Source of the DNA: Macrotrachela quadricornifera
Lineage: Eukaryota > Rotifera > Eurotatoria > Philodinida > Philodinidae
Length of the DNA: 64,000 nt
Reading direction: 5' to 3'
NCBI GenBank assembly: GCA_022393335.1
Contig: JAJEKB010001158.1
Location: 73,244-137,243, forward strand
Part shown: positions 1 through 10,490 of the stretch, in pieces
Layout of the letters: the number at the start of each line of letters is the position of its first letter
How positions within the stretch are numbered: the stretch's first letter is position 1
Notes under the pieces: generated by a model
Told to the model about the DNA's origin: nothing
The model's input: only the letters and a program-made list of their open reading frames with translations
Databases searched by the model: none
Program-made: the position numbers and the translations under genes

Positions 1-756
1 ATTTTTGGACTATAAATCATGGTTAACCACGATTTTATGCACTGCATCAAAAAGAACTGCGGTACAATTACGTGTTACCGCGGTATTAAATATAGCAGTT
101 GTAATTGGTTTCACATGGCGCAGTATTAAATATTGCGGTCAGTCGTGGTTTTCGAAATTGCGGTATGTTTGATGATAACTGCGATGTCAACCACGTCCGT
201 TATTGTGAACACATGATGCAAGTAAATCAGTATCATGTCTACATTTTTTTGTTTTCTTCCCTAAATTTGAAAGCATGTCCTTGATGTCAAGGATATAATA
301 TTTAATTTATTGTGCTTTACTCAAATTTTTTTCATTCGCGACTTTGGCAATCGATAATAGTATGAAAAAGAAAGAAAGAGAAAAGAATTAGCATATACTA
401 TCTAAATATACTTTTTCGCTGTGTCGTCTGGCTAAACTGTAATGTCTATATCAAAATGGAACAAGATGATATTTTTCATTACCTTGTTACACTTTGTAAT
501 TGAGCGTTTTTAATTTAAGTTTCTTTCGGAATTTTGTATTGATTTTCCTTTTTTATTGTATACCTGTGTTTAATTATGTCACTATTCGATGTAGTATACT
601 TTATTGCTTTAAATCTTTCGAAATTAATTTTGATTCTTGATTTTGTTTAGGCTTGATAAGTGAATAGATAGCTAGCGATAGTTAGGTGGCAATATAGGTA
701 GATAGTTAGATAAGTACTCAGATAGATACCGACGGAAAGAAATTTTTCAAAAAAAT

Positions 757-882
757 AGCGACAAAATGGGGTTCTTGGAAACCACGATTTTTTTAGTTAG
801 TCTAAGGTACATTGATACTCTGACTCCTGTGATCGAAAAAACCGGCTAAAATCTCGGTTTCATAGGTCGCATTTTGTCACGG
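757..882. repeat. Small inverted repeat, possible MITE remnant
   Basis: The left arm GCGACAAAATGGGGTTCTTG and following bases (about 759-795) pair with a right arm ending in GCATTTTGTCAC near 880. Both arms continue through a GAAACC-like core and an ATTTTAG-like segment. The flanking A/T-rich sequence also shows weak inverted similarity from about 735 to 905. This is the layout of a tiny non-autonomous DNA element, but no target duplication is visible. Confidence 0.4.
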
Positions 883-1201
883 TATTTACAAAGATTTTTT
901 TTGATGAACACAGTATCAATTGTTTGTAATGAGTTACTGACAATATTGGACAAAAGAAATCGCATGGATTATCCTAAATAATTCAGTCAACGAAATGCTT
1001 TTGTATCTCAAGGAAAACAAGTGAAATGCACTAGTTTGGAAAGTTCTTTAGTATTATTATAGGAATAGATCTCACATTAAGGCTGTAAGAGATGGACAGA
1101 TGAACAAAGTATGCTTTTGTTTGGCAATTTGGATTAAAGTTAACAGCAAATTATTGGACTTCTATCGAGAAAAAATAATTCACTTTTCCCTACCTTTTGT
1201 G

Positions 1202-1499
1202 CCCTTACAGTCGGATGTTGCCAAAAGGCAACATTCTTGCACTCTGTTCTTCGAATAAGCTGAATAATTCATCTTATTGATATAATAGATAACGGGCTTG
1301 GAGAGGAAAATTAATCATTAGTTACTTTTCGCATCAAATTCTCAATAGTTTTCTCCTTTCTTGAAAAGGCATACAATTGGCCTAAAATGCATGTAGCTAA
1401 TTATCAAACCGCTTCAGGAACTATATCTGATCGCTTTGTGATAAATCCTAAGATAATATTGGCAAAATTTGCCATTTGGCAATATCCGGCCGTAAAGGG
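1202..1499. mobile_element. piggyBac-like non-autonomous element (298 bp)
   Basis: The left end reads CCCTTACAGTCGGATGTTGC followed by CAAAAGGCAA. The right end, read inward, is CCCTTTACGGCCGGATATTG followed by CCAAATGGCAA, so the terminal inverted repeats match over about 30 bases with a few changes. The right end is followed directly by TTAA (1500-1503), the target always duplicated by piggyBac transposases. The left flank has lost the TTAA (TTGTG). Ends beginning CCCTTT and containing a TTGCCAxxxGGCAA palindrome are seen in other piggyBac-type elements. There is no coding capacity, so it would have needed a transposase in trans. Confidence 0.6.
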
Positions 1500-2772
1500 T
1501 TAAACAGTAATTAATTGATTAATTATTATTTACTCAGATGCTCTCATTGGTGTCCAATGAGTAATTGCACCTAACTTTTAGATCTAGGATAGTTTCTAAA
1601 ACGGTTACATAAAAGATTTCAAAACTTACTGGCAGTATGTTGGGAAAGCCTTTGTAAGATACCGGTAGCTTGTTCAGATAGACTTCAGAAAGTTACAAGT
1701 AACATTCCCAAATATACTTTAAAAAGAATATGTTGTAGAAAAATCAAAGATGAAAAATATCTGATGAGAAAAAGAAAATAGTTATAAAATGTCATGTTGT
1801 TTTCGTTTTGTAACTGCAAATGATAAATCATCTAAATATTTCATTATAATTGTGAGACCTTCATAATATCGTAAACCGAGATTAACTCTACAGCGTTGAA
1901 CTGGACTTGCATCGATGTGCTTCACTCTTGTATCAAAGTCTACAGCATAGCGAATACATATATGACGAGGACAATTCTTTTCTCATTGAGGAAATTTTAT
2001 GAAGAAAAGCGCATTTACTATAGACATCATTTCTTTCTTGCAAAATTTTTCTCCTTTGATATTTATTTTTCAATACTTGTCGTTCAATATTTATCCTTGC
2101 AATCTTTCTACCAATGATATTAAAAAGTTGTTGATACTAAATTCAATAAAAAAAAACTTAAACATTTATTTTTAATTGTTATCACTAAGTATAGATTAGA
2201 ATTTTATTGGTAAAAGGTAGATGCATATGTAGATTGGCATGAATTCAGTGAAAGAGAAAGATGTTGATAATAAAACTTGTCGAGAAAGTAAATATCATAT
2301 TGTTACTAATGCAACATCAGCACACTCTTTTATTAGGCATCAGTGAATAATCTACAAAAGCATACACATCTTGCACTTATATATGAATTATGTATGCAGG
2401 CATTTGATTAAAAAGATTTTAATATTCTTTCTTGCGGCAATTTTTTCTTTCTGTCAAATTCATACAGATCTGTAAGTAATAACGAAATTTCGAGTTCACG
2501 TGCCAAGCTTACTTTTTTTGGACTATAAATAATGATTTTCGATGCATAAAATTTGATGTGGTAAGTGAGCAAGGACAACTTGTTCTCTTACTCTACTGTA
2601 CATTAGTGATACAAAAAAAAATTTTCTACTCTATTCGTCCTTTACCTTCATATATATGTACTGTTCTTAATTGAATAGGTCGTTATTTTCTTTTTCTCGT
2701 TCTTTCAATTGAAAAGTGATGTTGATTTACTTCATTTCAAACGTAGAAGTGAAGTAAAAGTATAAGCATAAT

Positions 2773-3405
2773 ATGAAGAAAGGAACGGATCTTGATCCAT
2801 TTTTAACGAATAAATCTACGCCTCAACTCTCTAATGATAATACATCTTATCCATGGGTACGTTATATCGTTGCTGCTCTTGCAACAGCATCAATTTTTGG
2901 TTTGATTGTTCTTATTCTTCTTCTTGCTGTACCAATTACTGTTCTCGCTATTGGTGGAACTTATCGTGATCCACGTTATTGTCCTATTGAACCTCGTATT
3001 AGTCTTTTCCTAATTGTTAATGGAAGTGTGACATTAGGATCTATAATTCTTACTATTATTATTTCCATAATGACAATTTGGTTCGCTTATCAAAGTTCAT
3101 TAGCTTCGATCATTTTGGTTATCATTCTAATTATAACAATCTTTATTAGTACGATCTTTTCATTTATATGGTTAATTATTGGAAGTGTTTGGACATTTAG
3201 TGTACGTAATACGGTTCTACATGAATATGATACATTTACTAATTTTTATTCATATAATTATTGTCATCCTGTATTATATAAATTTACATTTGCATATTTA
3301 GTTTTAACTTATATTTTTTTAGCACTTCAATGTTGCTTTTACTGTAGTCCTAATATACTACGATGTAGAAAACAAAAAAATTCTTTTGGTGTAATTACTG
3401 AATAA
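2773..3405 (+). CDS. TMEM272-like four-pass membrane protein
   Basis: An intact single-exon frame of 210 codons. A short polar N-terminus is followed by four hydrophobic segments at about residues 29-61, 76-106, 109-140 and 167-190. Between the first and second segments lies IGGTYRDPRYCPIEPRISLF, and after the third a VW..S..NT motif and a loop with YCHP before the last helix. The order (a first helix ending in IGG/IGA, then a CP.-P loop, a further helix pair, then NYC/YCH-P before the last helix) is that of the small TMEM272-like family, whose function is not established. The C-terminus is basic and cytoplasmic-looking. AATAAA overlaps the stop codon region. It stands alone, with no nearby gene on the same strand. 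Membrane topology is clear; the family assignment is from recalled motif layout. Confidence 0.7.
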   Translation: MKKGTDLDPFLTNKSTPQLSNDNTSYPWVRYIVAALATASIFGLIVLILLLAVPITVLAIGGTYRDPRYCPIEPRISLFLIVNGSVTLGSIILTIIISIMTIWFAYQSSLASIILVIILIITIFISTIFSFIWLIIGSVWTFSVRNTVLHEYDTFTNFYSYNYCHPVLYKFTFAYLVLTYIFLALQCCFYCSPNILRCRKQKNSFGVITE

Positions 3406-4977
3406 AATTTTTCTTTTTTTCTTAATACTTCTTTTCTTCAAAAAACGAAAGAAATTCCATTAAATATTTGATAAAATGACAAAAACAAGAAATTAATATT
3501 TATTTTTCCTTTTATTTTCTATAAAATCACTTAAATTTATCAATCTCAATTATTTCAATTGCACAAAAATAAGACATGGTACGATTGAGATTATATTTCA
3601 TATTTAATTCAATACAAAAACAAGCTAATCTACTTCTTTTGCAAGCTAAGTTATATAGAGTACCCAAATGAATACAAAAATCTTGAGTGTGCACGTTATG
3701 ATTAGATGTTCGATTAATTTTTTCTTTATAAATTTGTAGATAAAAACTTTTCATTATAATATTTTTCTAATATCTTGAAAATCACATTTAAACGACATAT
3801 CATAATTTTCTTAATTCTATCAAAAATTTGTAGATTTATCTATTATTGCCCCTATAATTAATCTTTTTTGTATTTTTAAACAATAAGCCTTATACTGAGT
3901 TGGCAAAAAGAAGCGAAAATTATAACTCAGCTAATATCATTTGCAATTAATCAAAATTTTGTTGCATAGTAGATGAAAACAGGAATTATCATCTATTAAA
4001 TGCATATAGTTTTATTATTAATCACACTTAATCCAGTAATTTTTTCAACAGAGAAAAAAAACGTAAGTCTTCTCTCATATAGGTGAAGGTTGTAAATGTT
4101 CTATAAAGGTTATCACCGGTAGTTATAGTGTAAAAATTTGACATATAATTAATATCAAAAAATAATACGGAACATTAAAAATGAAGAAGATAGAATATAT
4201 GACAATGATATTAATATTCACCATAACGGTGATGAACATATATGACCAAAACCTATGTTATATCATTCTAGATAATGAATTTCTGAACTACAATTACTTA
4301 TATTTACTTTGTCTTCGTTATTTTGAACAATATATGTTATTTTCTGATATGGAAAAAACTACCGAATCTTTATATGGCAATCAGAAGTGATAGTCTTTAG
4401 GAATTATTTATTTTTATGAATGAAAACTAACAGCTTTCATATGAGGAACATTAGCCTACAATTTAATCTTGATAAAAGACTGATTGCTAATAATAGATCA
4501 TTTTCTAAATAATAAAAAATTGTCTGATTTTTATTCTCAATTCCTATATTGGTTTAAGTATTTAATACATGATATGTGCAAACTATGTAATGAGATAAAT
4601 TGATATTCAAATTATTAATCTTCTACAACTATTTCTGACATAAATTAATCATCCGATGATGGTAAATGTTGAAACAGTTGATTTCAGGTCGTTAAGATCC
4701 AGTCGCCACCCAAAAAAAAGTTGATTTTTATCAAATTTATCGATTTTTTAAAAGAGCGTATGTGATAGAGCGTCGCGTCCGCCATCGAATACGCTATAGT
4801 TTGTTTTGTTTACGATGGATTTTAAGGGTTTTCCAGAGATTTTTCTAATAATCATTATTCAAAAAAAACGACGTCTTTCAAATAATTCAATGTTTTTGCG
4901 TATTTTAATTTGTAACGATAAAATATATTTCTTTCTATTGTACAAAATCTTATCTTGACTTTGGTTCTGTCACTTAG

Positions 4978-5130
4978 CGAGATAAAAGGGATGGTGAAAT
5001 TGCATATACTTCGAATGAAGAAAACCTTGATTCTATTGTAAACGATCTTACATTAGATCTCGATGATATTGCATTAGAATTATCGGATGAGAACATTACT
5101 GATATATATGAAGCAGGTGGTTATGTTTGA
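4978..5130 (+). pseudogene. Possible acidic coding remnant or isolated exon
   Basis: A 50-codon frame lacking ATG follows an in-frame TAG, and that TAG is itself the AG of a plausible splice acceptor (TTCTGTCACTTAG). It encodes a strikingly acidic stretch with core words DLTLDLDDIALELSDENI and a C-terminal EAGGYV before TGA. The bias toward D/E/L differs from random AT-rich translation. Acidic N-terminal regions of this kind occur in piggyBac and other DDE transposase proteins, but nothing here identifies a family. It may be a fragment of a dead transposon gene. Confidence 0.2.
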
Positions 5131-5367
5131 TTATCGAAATATAATCGCCTTTACTTCCGATTTTAAAAATACTAGTTACTTTATTATCATATCATTCGCT
5201 AATCACATGTTATTTCCTAAATTCTGGTTTTTTAGGTCATTTAGACGAACCTGCTAATAAAATTTTTTCGTGATATTTTCAACCATAATGAGTTCAAGGT
5301 GTCTTTTATTATTTAAGATGGTAGAAAAAAACTCTTACTGGATGAAAATTCATAAAACACACTCTTT

Positions 5368-5700
5368 TACGTTTTTGTGCGTTCCAGATTTCTTCGCTAT
5401 TTTGAAAATTAAAGAGCTCGGATTTGTTTTAAATCATAGCTAATGTCTCACACTACAACTTAACAGAGCTCGATTTTTCAATTTCATGATTGTTGTCAGA
5501 GGAGGAGAACATATTTGAGAGCTTTCATCCTAATAATTTCATACCATGACGTAAAAGTTCTTTAAAAACTAAACTACAGAAAAATTAAAAAGTCGGACTC
5601 TGTTAAGTTGTAGTGTCAGATCTTAATTATGATTTAAAACAAATCCGAGCCTTTTAGCTTTCAAAATGGCCGAGAAATCTGAAACGCACAAAGACCCAGT
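5368..5700. mobile_element. Inverted-repeat element (about 330 bp), MITE-like
   Basis: The left arm (about 5371-5488) contains TTTGTGCGTTCCAGATTTCT and later GCTCGGATTTGTTTTAAATC and CACTACAACTTAACAGAG. The right arm (about 5572-5693) holds the reverse complement of each in mirrored order, with CTCTGTTAAGTTGTAGTGTC, GATTTAAAACAAATCCGAGC and GAAACGCACAAAG. The arms are about 115 bp with roughly 80-85 percent identity by eye around an 80-bp centre. There is no coding capacity and no clear target duplication. Confidence 0.6.
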
Positions 5701-6125
5701 TTTTGAGTATTAATCTTAGATTATTTCTTGAAAGGTTCAAGGTTTCAAGCTGAAATTTTTATAATAAGGTGCCAAACCCAAGATACATCCACTCTGAAAG
5801 ATTCGTTAAGATCGAATGCTCTAAGGCAAAAATAAAATTTTGGCTGGGGGCTGGGCCTTAATCAATCTACGTTCATCTACATTACCATGTAGCACTCGAC
5901 CATGATTCAATGGCATTTGTTCATATCATTTTCGTATGGTTGAAATTCTACACATACATGCATGGTTCGCCTTTATCTTACATGTTAAAAGAACGAAAGA
6001 AAAGAAAAGAAAATTTGTTTATCCGGTTTTGCGATATTTTCTATAAATATAAACAAATGTACTTAACTCACATACTGTATTCTTTGATGGTTTATTTTTT
6101 CATTACAAATAAAAGAGATGTGATA

Positions 6126-6236
6126 GATACTCAATGAACTATTAATTTGTCAGTTGAATAGATACTCAATGAACTATTAATTTGTCAGTTGAATAGATAC
6201 TCAATGAACTATTAATTTGTCAGTTGAATAGATACT
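6126..6236. repeat. 35-bp tandem repeat, about 3.2 copies
   Basis: The unit starts GATACTCAATGAACTATTAA and repeats at 6126, 6161 and 6196, with a partial fourth copy at 6231. The three full copies are identical by eye, which implies recent expansion. The unit lies about 200 bp upstream of the NHL pseudogene. Confidence 0.9.
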
Positions 6237-6428
6237 TAAAGTGTTTTAAATATGATGGACAGTCAAATTAGAAGACACTTAAAAATACATCAGTAATAAA
6301 AACAAGCAATTGAAGTAATCGCACTTCTATCTCTATTTTATTCTCTCGCGAGAAGAAATAATATTATCAAATTGCTTTTTACCATTTGATAAAGATGATA
6401 GTATCAGTTTTTTTTATTAATTCTATCC

Positions 6429-7719
6429 ATGAATATTATCAATATGGATTGTACGAGATCTATTGCTTATATTTACAATGCATCGTATGACTCCATTGAT
6501 ACCAGTGTTAGTATAAACTATAAGAATACATGTTCTGAATGTATTTGTCAAGGATTATTTTCAAATTCCTCTCTATCGTATGTAGGGTTAAATTGCTATA
6601 AAAATAATAAGACATGTGCATTATTCACCGCTAATTATTTATCATCATCAATGTTACGGATGAACCTTAATTCGACATTGATATTTACACGACAACCAAC
6701 ATTAACAAATACAACAACAAGTAATCAAAAAATATTTTGGATTGTCAGTATAGTATTACTAGAACTTTGCTTACAATTTTGTAGTATCGTATCCATTAAT
6801 CGGTATAACAATGGCTGGATATGGAAATGGTAGTTCTGGTTCAGATAACAACGCTTTAAACAATCCATGAGGTTTAGCAGTAGGTGTAAATAATAGTCTT
6901 TACGTTGCTGATTTCAATAATGCTAGAGTAATGAAATTATAAGAAGGATCCTTGATAGGATCTAGAGTCGCTGGTTCAACAATATCGGGTAATAATGCGA
7001 ATCAATTTCGAACTCCAGCACAGATTTCGATTGATTCAAATTCGAATCTTTATGTCAACGACAATTCTACCTACAGAGTGATGTTATGGTACAATAGCGC
7101 ATCATCTGGTGTTGTAATTGCAGGCAATGATTCTTCTGGATCTACCATAACAAAAATTGGCGAGTCTCTAGGTTTAACTATTGATTCACAAGGAAATATT
7201 TATGTCAGTGATACTGCCAATCATCGAGTTATGCAATGGGCGCTCAGTGCTACTCATAGTACTGTTATAGCTGGAGCTATAGATGTCGCTAGTAATACCA
7301 ATCAACTGCTTAACTGACCCTATGAAATCTATCTCGATGAAAATAATTTTTATCTTTACAGTGCTGATCAAAGGAATCATCGCATTCAACGTTATCTACT
7401 CGGTAATTCTACTTATGGAACTACTGTAGGAGGCGGTAATGGAGCTGGATCAACAAGTCAACGGTTGAATACACTCTATTCTGTATGTGTTTCTAAGCAG
7501 ACAGGTGATATTTATATCGCCGATGCAAACAATCACCGAATTCAGCGATGGAGTCGTAGAGCCACAAGTGGACTTACTATCGTTGGTATTAGTGGAATAA
7601 GCGGCACTAATGCAACGCTGCTCAATTCACTTTCCAATGTGGCATTGAGTTTAGACGAAACTTTCTTGTTTGTGAGTGACATGAACAATCATTGAGTACA
7701 ACGCTATCAACTTCGGTAA
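6429..7719 (+). pseudogene. NHL-repeat protein pseudogene with PAN/apple-like head
   Basis: The first part (6429 to about 6790) encodes a cysteine-rich extracellular-type segment with CSECICQGLFS, YVGLNCY and NNKTCALF, resembling PAN/apple-like modules. A frame change near 6790-6802 (or an unrecognised intron) leads into NHL beta-propeller repeats in another frame. These show recurrent motifs: ITMAGYGNGS, NSLYVADFNNARVM, GNIYVSDTANHRVMQW, GDIYIADANNHRIQRW and LFVSDMNNH. Four in-frame stops interrupt the propeller at 6868, 6940, 7315 and 7693. At 6868 the expected residue is Trp (NNP-W-GLAV) and at 7693 it is Arg (NNH-R-VQR), so these stops are single transitions. Intact members are secreted or membrane propeller proteins and form large families in bdelloid rotifers. 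This copy looks recently disabled. Confidence 0.8.
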
Positions 7720-7895
7720 ATGACTCTGTAGTTTTGTCATTAAATACTAACATAACTGTACTTGATCATTATTTTAATGTACATAAATAGTCTGTAGTGT
7801 TATATTTGTTTCTTTAGTAGATTCCAGTGCATTGTCGCATTGATATCCATATCATTCATTTCTACTTAACGCTTTCTTGCCCTTTGGTCCCTATA

Positions 7896-8602
7896 TACTG
7901 TAAAAGAAATAAGCGTTCTACCGAATTTTGAAGGTTTTATACTGATTTACGAAATGATGTTAAGTTCCATAGCATAAAAATCGTTTTGTAATTTTTATAC
8001 AGAACCCTTTTGAGTTCGAAAGATTACGGAGTTTCAAAGTTTTACTACGAAACCCTCTGGAAGTTCGGTTCATCTCGGACTGAACTTTGAATAGTTTTGT
8101 ATTTTTGTACGAAACCGGTGACAGTTTCGTAGAGCATGGAAGCGTTCCGCATAGGTTCTAGGAAAACATTCATAGTTTCGTAAGTGCTCTAACAGTTCCG
8201 GACACAATGTGCGAAATTAGTCATGGGTTCGTAAAAGATATAGGAAACATTTAGTTGTTCCACAAAAGTATCAGCGATTTCGTAAAAACGTCAAAAGGTT
8301 CAGCATATATTGGACGAAACTGTTCATAATCTCATTAATGATGGAATAGTTTGCTATATCTTTTACGAAACCATGACTAGTTTCGCATAAGAATATGAAA
8401 CTACTCAAAGTTCAGTCCGAGATTACCGAACTTCTAGAGAGTTTCGTAGTAAAACTTTGAAACTCCCTGTAATTTTCCGAACGTAAAAAGATTCTGTATG
8501 AAAACTATCAAACGATTTTTATGCTATGGAACATAAAATCGTTTCGTAAATCAGTGTAAAACCTTCAAAGTTCGGTAGAACACCTATTTTTTTTTTACAG
8601 TG
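7896..8602. mobile_element. Palindromic DNA element flanked by TA (707 bp)
   Basis: The left end TACTGTAAAAGAAATAAGCG continues GTTCTACCGAA. The right end, read inward, is CACTGTAAAAAAAAAATAGG followed by TGTTCTACCGAA. Both ends are flanked by TA (7894-7895 and 8603-8604), the usual Tc1/mariner-type target. The arms match over some 280-340 bp, including GTTTCGTAGTAAAACTTTGA-type blocks, so the element is close to one long palindrome. The centre has further nested inverted copies of a GTTTCGTA-containing unit (for example about 8209-8245 against 8350-8386). There is no open frame; it is non-autonomous. Confidence 0.75.
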
Positions 8603-8604
8603 TA

Positions 8605-10490
8605 AGGATTTGTTTAAGGGTAGAAATAGGTGGATAAGAATAGAGTTAAGGTTAGAGATAAGGGACTAGCGGTAGGAATAGGTCATCAGATGTAGAATTG
8701 ATCAGCAGCACTAAAAAAGAGTCTGGAATGAATTAGTTTCTAGCGCGCTTGAACCATTTTTAAAAGAAAAAAAAACAAAAGTTCTGGATAGGATCAGATT
8801 TTGCTCGAACTTTAAAAGATTCTTAAAATGGTACCCAAATCTTGAACCTTTTATGCTTCAGTATGGGAGATTCTTTTTTTATAGAGTACTTCTGGTCTGT
8901 GCTGGTTCTTGTTGTAATTGACGATTATGTCAGGTATATTGTATTTATATAATCTTAAGATCATAACTCGTGGTAGAAAGTTTGGTGGCATTTTACTTAT
9001 ATAACGAGTTTTCATTCACAGAACATTTCTATACCAAGATATCAGTGCTTCTCTTACACTAAACTAAAGCGAGTGATTCTAAGATTCCTGCTTTACGCTT
9101 TAATACTTTTGTGAAAAAATTGCACAGCTTGTTTCAGAAATGTTACATCTTTATGCTGTGAAGATGGAGCCAGACACATCAGTCAGCATAATGATGGTCT
9201 TTACCGCCTGATAGTGCATGAATGACTAGCTTGAATAGAAAGAAAATACTGAGTTTTTGTTATAATCCCTAGTTGGGTCCCTTCGGACCCCACGACACAA
9301 ACGAAGGATTAATGGAACTATTTTGTAGTTTAATCTCGTATTCTGAAGCATTCCAATAGAATGTGTGCGTCGAGAACAGTAGTCAATCGTTCAACAGCAC
9401 GACTGGTGTATTTTGAGATTGATTATGAAAAAGAACTACCATGACGAGTGCCGATCTGAGTAAAGTTCGTATGAAATGGCACACCTATCTTCAGGATAAT
9501 ACAAAACGTAAATCAAAATAGCATTAAAAAAATTTTCCATTATTAATAAACTATTTCATTCCTGACCTTTTTCATTTACGAGTAAGATGTAGTTTATTCA
9601 TGATCGTCTGTTGAGTATACTGGGCTTGTGTGTACCATCTTTCTATCGTTTCAGCTTATAGATACTCCAGGAAAAGAGGCAAGGGATATAAATCTGAATT
9701 ATCGAGGTGAAAATATTGAGGATCAATTGAAAAGAGACTGGTATATCTTTTGAATAAAAAATAAATCAATATGCTATTCTCAACTTTTACTTTTCAACAA
9801 TCGATCTTTGTCGAAATAATTTTAAGTATATGTGATGTGTTTGTAAATAAAAATACAGGTAAAGTTTTTAATTTTGTTGACGCGTTTCATCTCTAGTAAT
9901 TGGCGTCCGTGCCATCGAAAACTGTTGTATTTTCTTTTTTTCTGAAAGGAAGGTAGAGTTTTTCACGCTACATCTTATATAGTACATTCTGTTTTTTTTT
10001 AATGACGGATATTATAAGATACAAACATCTGTTAATTTATGCGATCATGCGAAAAAATCTTTCGTTTGTTCTAGGTTATGCATATTGGTTATACCTTGCG
10101 CTAGAGTTATGAAAACTTAGGATAATATTTACCTAGGTAGAAGATGTTTTGTACTATATATCAAAATCTTGTCTTTAGCCTTGATGACTCAGATCGATTC
10201 AATGAAGCTCTCGTATATATCTAGAAAGTGTTTCATACAATCAAACAATTGTCATTGTTACTAATACATGAAATTCACGTTTGAAAACGTCAAATGATGT
10301 TGTTTTGATAGATGCAGACATAACGTATAAAAATCTATTTAATAGACATATCTCAGGAGTTATATTCATCATACGATCAACTTAATTAGAATTACTTTTA
10401 ATTACGCTTATTTCATTAATTGTGTTTAAAACACAAAAAATTACCATTGAAGATTAAATAAGAAATTAAACAGTTCAGTGAATGAAAAAA
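8605..10490. other. Region without a recognised gene
   Basis: Non-coding AT-rich DNA. A purine-rich run (8610-8690) and a short hairpin GGGTCCCTTCGGACCC (9276-9292) are visible, but neither points to a function. No repeat family or RNA gene was recognised. Confidence 0.5.

Larger units (their letters stand above)
1..2772. other. Gene-poor region with decayed repeats
   Basis: No open frame here looks like a real gene; a 73-codon frame at 1896-2117 has neither recognisable composition nor splice context. The first 200 bases contain imperfect repeats of a GCGGTATTAAATAT-like unit and partial inverted copies around AACCACG. The 16-base string starting TTTTTGGACTATAAAT at 2-17 recurs in the same orientation at 2515-2530. 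Positions 660-735 are rich in GATAG-type words. Two inverted-repeat elements in this stretch are listed separately. Confidence 0.6.
3409..6425. other. Region without a convincing gene
   Basis: About 3 kb of AT-rich DNA. It holds one possible coding remnant (4978-5130), one inverted-repeat element (about 5368-5700) and a 35-bp tandem repeat (6126-6236), each listed separately. Several 60-75-codon frames occur, none with recognisable protein features. Confidence 0.5.

Noticed and set aside
1896..2117. 73-codon plus-strand frame
   Set aside because: Low-complexity AT-rich translation, no splice context, no recognisable motif.
3527..3754. 75-codon minus-strand frame downstream of the TMEM272-like gene
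   Set aside because: No protein features; length is expected by chance at this base composition.
4181..4390. 69-codon plus-strand frame with a hydrophobic start
   Set aside because: Could mimic a signal peptide, but the rest is low-complexity and there is no supporting context.
8610..8690. Purine-rich AGGGTTAG-like words suggesting telomere-type sequence
   Set aside because: No regular unit; the resemblance is only compositional.
9276..9292. GC-rich mini-hairpin GGGTCCCTTCGGACCC
   Set aside because: Too short to interpret, and not followed by a T-run or linked to a gene.
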